Source of the DNA: CAYUCJ01 sp049282265
GTDB taxonomy: Bacteria; Desulfobacterota; DSM-4660; Desulfatiglandales; Desulfatiglandaceae
Direction of reading: 5' to 3'
NCBI GenBank assembly: GCA_049282265.1
Contig: JBAPTR010000113.1
Location: 1-45,481, forward strand
Length of the DNA: 45,481 nucleotides
The position numbers and the translations under genes are program-made. The notes under the pieces were generated by a model. It saw only the letters and a program-made list of their open reading frames with translations. It had not been told where the DNA came from and did not search any database. Every line of letters begins with the position of its first letter. Positions within the stretch are counted from its first letter, which is position 1. This document shows, in pieces, positions 43,029-45,481 of this stretch.

Positions 43029-43580
43029 TCACACCCGGATATATGCATCCAGTTTTCTGGAAATGAGAGTTGCCGAGACGATCTTCACACCATCACCGAT
43101 CAGGAACGGGAGGGCGCCCACTGCAACGGCCTTCCCCAATCCCAATTTTGCCACCAGCGAGAGCTGAGGCACACCGAGGAGATAAATGAGAAGGGTTCCC
43201 ACCGCCATGCTGAGGGCAAGATGGATAGAGGAAGGCTTTTTGAGCAGTTCATTCCATTTGCCGATAAGGTAGGCCGCTGGAATGAACCCGATGAGGTAGC
43301 CTCCGGTGGGCCCGAACAGGATCCCTAACCCTCCCTTGCCGCCTGCAAAAACAGGAAGGCCGATGATCCCGATGGTGATATAGACCACCTGGCTCAGGGC
43401 GGCCAGCCTTCCTCCCAGGAGGGCCCCGGCCAGGTACAGGAACAGGGTCTGCAAGGTAATGGGCACGGGCGGAATGGGCACCATGATGTACGCGCCCACC
43501 GCTGTTCCCGCTCCGAAGAGGGCCGCGTAGACGAGTCCACGCAGAGAAGATGGGTTTGATTTCGTTTTTTCATTTTCCAT
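43029..43580 (-). CDS. bioY: Biotin transporter substrate-binding subunit BioY
   Basis: A 183-residue membrane S-component of the biotin ECF transporter. Six hydrophobic segments are visible. Typical family features are MVPIPPVPITLQTLFLYLAG near 31-50 and the GGLGILFGPTGGYLIGF stretch near 80. The start at 43580 is chosen because the longer frame (43622) would overlap birA by 53 bases. The present start overlaps by 11. Expression is expected to fall when biotin is plentiful, through BirA. Confidence 0.92.
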   Translation of the reverse strand: MENEKTKSNPSSLRGLVYAALFGAGTAVGAYIMVPIPPVPITLQTLFLYLAGALLGGRLAALSQVVYITIGIIGLPVFAGGKGGLGILFGPTGGYLIGFIPAAYLIGKWNELLKKPSSIHLALSMAVGTLLIYLLGVPQLSLVAKLGLGKAVAVGALPFLIGDGVKIVSATLISRKLDAYIRV

Positions 43581-44547
43581 GTATTTGAATGTCACCTGAA
43601 TATATCTTCCGACGTTCTCCATTTTTTTCTTGAATGATCAAGGCACCGTCCCGGTCCAGTTCCACGGCCCGTCCCCGACAGGTGGCGTCTATCATGCGCA
43701 CCGTGACCTCCTTTCCAAGGACGACCGCCAGTTCTCTCCACCGCTTTTCAACAGACCCGAAACCCGAGCTGAGGAAGTTCCTGTAGTGTTCCTCAAAGCG
43801 CCTGAGGAATTCTTTCAACAAAGCGACCCTGTCGAAAGTGCGACCGGTCTCCAGGTAGACGGATGTGCCGATTTCTTTGAGCTCATCGGGAAACTTCCTG
43901 GTGTTCACATTGATCCCGACGCCCACCACCACATGATGGATGGCATCCATCTCCATGCTGCTCTCGGTGAGGATGCCGCAGATTTTTCGACCGTTGACCA
44001 GGATGTCATTGGGCCATTTGATGGCGGGCTTCAAGGGGGTGAGCGCCATAAAGGCTTCGGCCACGGTTACACCGGTTAACAGGGTAATCTTGGGCGCCTC
44101 ATTGGGAGGCAGCTTGGGCCTCAGGATGAGGGAGGCATAGATACCCGCCTTGCGGGGTGAAAACCAGTACCTGCCCCTCCTGCCCCTTCCCCCTGTCTGT
44201 TTTTCCGCCACCACCAGGGTGCCTTCCGGGGCGCCCTTAACGGCCAGGTCTCTGGCCTTCCGGTTGGTGGAATCCATCTCTCCTTCGTAAACAATGCCCT
44301 GCTTGCCGAAAACGCTCGTATCAAGCCCTTCTCCGATTTCCGCTGGCAGGAGCATTTCCGGAATCTCCGAGAGTACATAGCCCTTGTTTGGTGTTGATTG
44401 GATCACATAGCCCTCTTGCCTCAGCCTGGAGATCTGTTTCCAGACGGCGGAGCGTGAAATGCCCATTCGGTTGCTCAGGGTCTCTCCTGAGATCCAATCG
44501 CCCTGCTGCTCCCTCAGATATTTGAGTACATCATCTTTCGTTGTCAT
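43570..44547 (-). CDS. birA: Biotin--protein ligase and biotin operon repressor
   Basis: A 325-residue group II BirA. Residues about 1-60 are a winged-helix DNA-binding domain (GETLSNRMGISRSAVWKQISRL). Residues about 85-260 are the ligase domain with GGRGRRGRYWFSP (the biotinyl-AMP loop) near 117-129 and KWPNDILVNGRKICGIL near 174. The C-terminal SH3-like domain is at about 275-325. It biotinylates carboxylases and represses its own operon. ATG 44547 lies 47 bases downstream of a BirA operator. Confidence 0.95.
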   Translation of the reverse strand: MTTKDDVLKYLREQQGDWISGETLSNRMGISRSAVWKQISRLRQEGYVIQSTPNKGYVLSEIPEMLLPAEIGEGLDTSVFGKQGIVYEGEMDSTNRKARDLAVKGAPEGTLVVAEKQTGGRGRRGRYWFSPRKAGIYASLILRPKLPPNEAPKITLLTGVTVAEAFMALTPLKPAIKWPNDILVNGRKICGILTESSMEMDAIHHVVVGVGINVNTRKFPDELKEIGTSVYLETGRTFDRVALLKEFLRRFEEHYRNFLSSGFGSVEKRWRELAVVLGKEVTVRMIDATCRGRAVELDRDGALIIQEKNGERRKIYSGDIQIHGK

Positions 44548-44571
44548 GAGAGATTCCCTTCCAGATCGGCT

Positions 44572-44600
44572 TTATTACCACTTTTGCTCACCATTGTCAA
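44572..44600 (-). promoter_or_regulatory. Promoter of the birA-bioYMN operon
   Basis: On the minus strand TTGACA (44600-44595) and TAATAA (44577-44572) lie 17 bases apart. The -35 is inside the BirA half-site, so repressor binding would block polymerase. Confidence 0.8.
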
Positions 44601-44625
44601 CCTATCCAATCAAAAGGGTCTACAA
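44594..44625. promoter_or_regulatory. BirA operator
   Basis: TTGTCAACC (44594-44602) and GGTCTACAA (44617-44625) are inverted half-sites with a 14-base spacer. They match the bacterial BirA consensus TTGTAAACC-N14-GGTTTACAA except at a few positions. One half overlaps the -35 hexamer of the birA promoter. Confidence 0.85.
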
Positions 44626-44690
44626 TCTCGGCCCGCGCCAAACAAGAAGAGCCAGCCGGGTGTTTTCCGACTTGCTCTTTTCAATTTCTA

Positions 44691-44738
44691 TGGTCGGGAC
44701 GCGGGGATTTGAACCCCGGACCCCCTGAACCCCATTCA
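44691..44738 (-). tRNA. 3' fragment of tRNA-Pro(GGG), probable integration site
   Basis: Read on the minus strand the segment contains an anticodon loop ATGGGGT (anticodon GGG with G37), the 3' anticodon stem TCAGG, a variable region, the T arm GGGGTTCAAATCCCC, acceptor strand CGTCCCG and the CCA end at 44691. The 5' half (D arm and 5' acceptor strand) is absent. Such 3' fragments are left when an integrase duplicates the end of a tRNA gene. The element should lie on the 5' side, at higher coordinates, toward the window end. Confidence 0.8.
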
Positions 44739-45481
44739 ATTAATCCTACGTGTCAACAGAATCTCAACATATCAATATCACTACGTATTTCAAACAATCT
44801 GATTTTCTACGCCAGGCAAAAAGAATGTGCATAAGTTGCATAAAGTCGCCTATTTTTCATACCGTCGGCAGGTGGGGGAACACATAGTGAACACAGAAAC
44901 AGAATCTCAAACTGCTGGAATCAAGATGATTCATAGGGAGTTATAACACCGGAAGCAGAGCGTGTGTGTGTCAGACCCCCTTTATCCCTCTGGGTACCGA
45001 GGGCAAAAATACCCCCAAATCGCCCAAACCCAAACCCGGCAATGTATCCGGTTGATGTGATGGCCGGGCAGCAGTTCGCCGGTGTTGATGATTCGATAAT
45101 GGGAGGGACATATTTTATTCATTTTTGCCCCACGCTGCCCCCTTTCACACATACACGCATGACAGCTTGTGCGTGTGTGAGAGGTTCCAAAATGGCAAAT
45201 AAATCGGAAAATCCCTTCCGAGTGGCCAAATATTATTTCTCGAATCGATTCGAGATTTTTGTTGAAACACGGTGAGTGTGTAATAACTCCCCTAAACAGT
45301 GCCCGGGCATTTAAAACGTAACAATCTTGAAACTCCTCTAACACAGTCCCATTAATGTTCCTACCTGCTCTGGTGTCTGTGCAATCCTCCACAAGTTGAG
45401 ATCAAAAAACCTTGAAAAATACCCCGAAAATAGGTGAAATATAGCAAACCCCAAAAATGGGACAACATGCTAAGGTAGAGA
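44739..45481. other. Gene-free right end, likely part of an integrated element
   Basis: These 743 bases follow the tRNA fragment and appear lower in GC than the rest. No credible ORF is visible. Structures seen are an inverted-repeat stretch near 45146-45181 (TCACAC..GTGTGTGA type) and a perfect 18-base palindrome at 45238-45255. An integrase or cargo gene, if present, lies beyond the window. Confidence 0.45.
45238..45255. promoter_or_regulatory. Perfect 18-base palindrome
   Basis: TCTCGAATCGATTCGAGA reads the same on both strands and is followed by five T. It could be a repressor operator or the core of a terminator-like hairpin in the presumed mobile element. No gene nearby allows a choice. 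Confidence 0.5.

Noticed and set aside
44459..44728. 89-codon plus-strand ORF ending in VGTRGFEPRTP
   Set aside because: This peptide is the well-known spurious translation of the antisense of a tRNA 3' end; it marks the tRNA fragment instead.
44982..45392. 136-codon minus-strand ORF at the right end
   Set aside because: No ribosome site, no recognisable domain, and it crosses the inverted-repeat stretch and the perfect palindrome.
1..45481. CRISPR arrays, insertion-sequence transposases, rRNA genes
   Set aside because: No regularly spaced repeats, no transposase-like ORF and no rRNA-like sequence were found; the only mobile-element sign is the tRNA fragment and the short repeats.

Overview
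The window looks like chromosomal backbone of an anaerobic Gram-negative bacterium, most likely a member of the Desulfobacterota (former Deltaproteobacteria). The evidence is: LPS core genes (rfaE1, waaA), outer-membrane and lipoprotein genes, an MvhD/MetV/MetF methylene-tetrahydrofolate reductase set of the kind used by anaerobes with the Wood-Ljungdahl pathway, ferredoxin-containing archaeal-type glutamate synthase modules, and an indirect Asn-tRNA/Gln-tRNA route (gatCAB). The assignment is inferred from gene content only.

Layout. 1-512 is a non-coding stretch of repeats and hairpins with one doubtful small ORF. 513-1912 (+) carries tatD-maf. 1983-8017 (-) carries rlmB, gmk, a RemA/DUF370 homologue, yicC, a DUF4416 gene, rfaE1, a DUF2147 exported protein and a geranylgeranyl-reductase-like flavoprotein. 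8546-12502 (+) carries an unrecognised 818-residue exported protein followed by an outer-membrane beta-barrel. 12503-12816 holds a long imperfect inverted repeat. 12817-15435 (-) is a small envelope cluster: TPR lipoprotein, exported HExxH protein, HAMP membrane protein and SurA-N-like lipoprotein.

15479-29511 (-) is a nitrogen/one-carbon block. glnA has a sigma-54-type promoter and a terminator. Next comes a 1286-residue GlnE with a GlnD-like ACT extension, and a GAF-ANTAR antiterminator overlapping glnE. After that is an operon of mvhD-metV-metF, two ferredoxin/FMN glutamate-synthase-type proteins and a fused amidotransferase-GXGXG protein. Its leader (23282-23361) has two hairpins with hexaloops AATGGC and AAAGGC. 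The second hairpin overlaps the 5' arm of a strong intrinsic terminator. This is the architecture expected of an ANTAR-controlled leader, and it lies directly next to the ANTAR gene. It is the most interesting regulatory system seen here.

30089-35181 (+) encodes a covalent AspRS-GatC fusion followed by gatA and gatB, so the non-discriminating synthetase is physically tied to the amidotransferase that acts on its product. waaA overlaps gatB convergently. 36784-40375 (+) carries a cation-efflux transporter, a CoA-transferase/GNAT fusion whose expected catalytic Glu is Gln, and a TANGO2/NRDE protein. cheX (-) stands alone. 41369-44547 (-) is birA-bioY-bioM-bioN (biotin uptake), with a BirA operator overlapping the promoter. 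At 44691-44738 lies the 3' part of a tRNA-Pro(GGG) gene without its 5' half, which marks a likely integration boundary. The 740 bases to its right have no recognisable gene and are probably the end of an integrated element.

Several short repeat families are scattered in the gaps: a TTGATG..CGTAAAA element, a GCCGCAGACTCACGC/TTTTGTCCGGA element, and a CATCGCGACCGCYAGGTCGC element.
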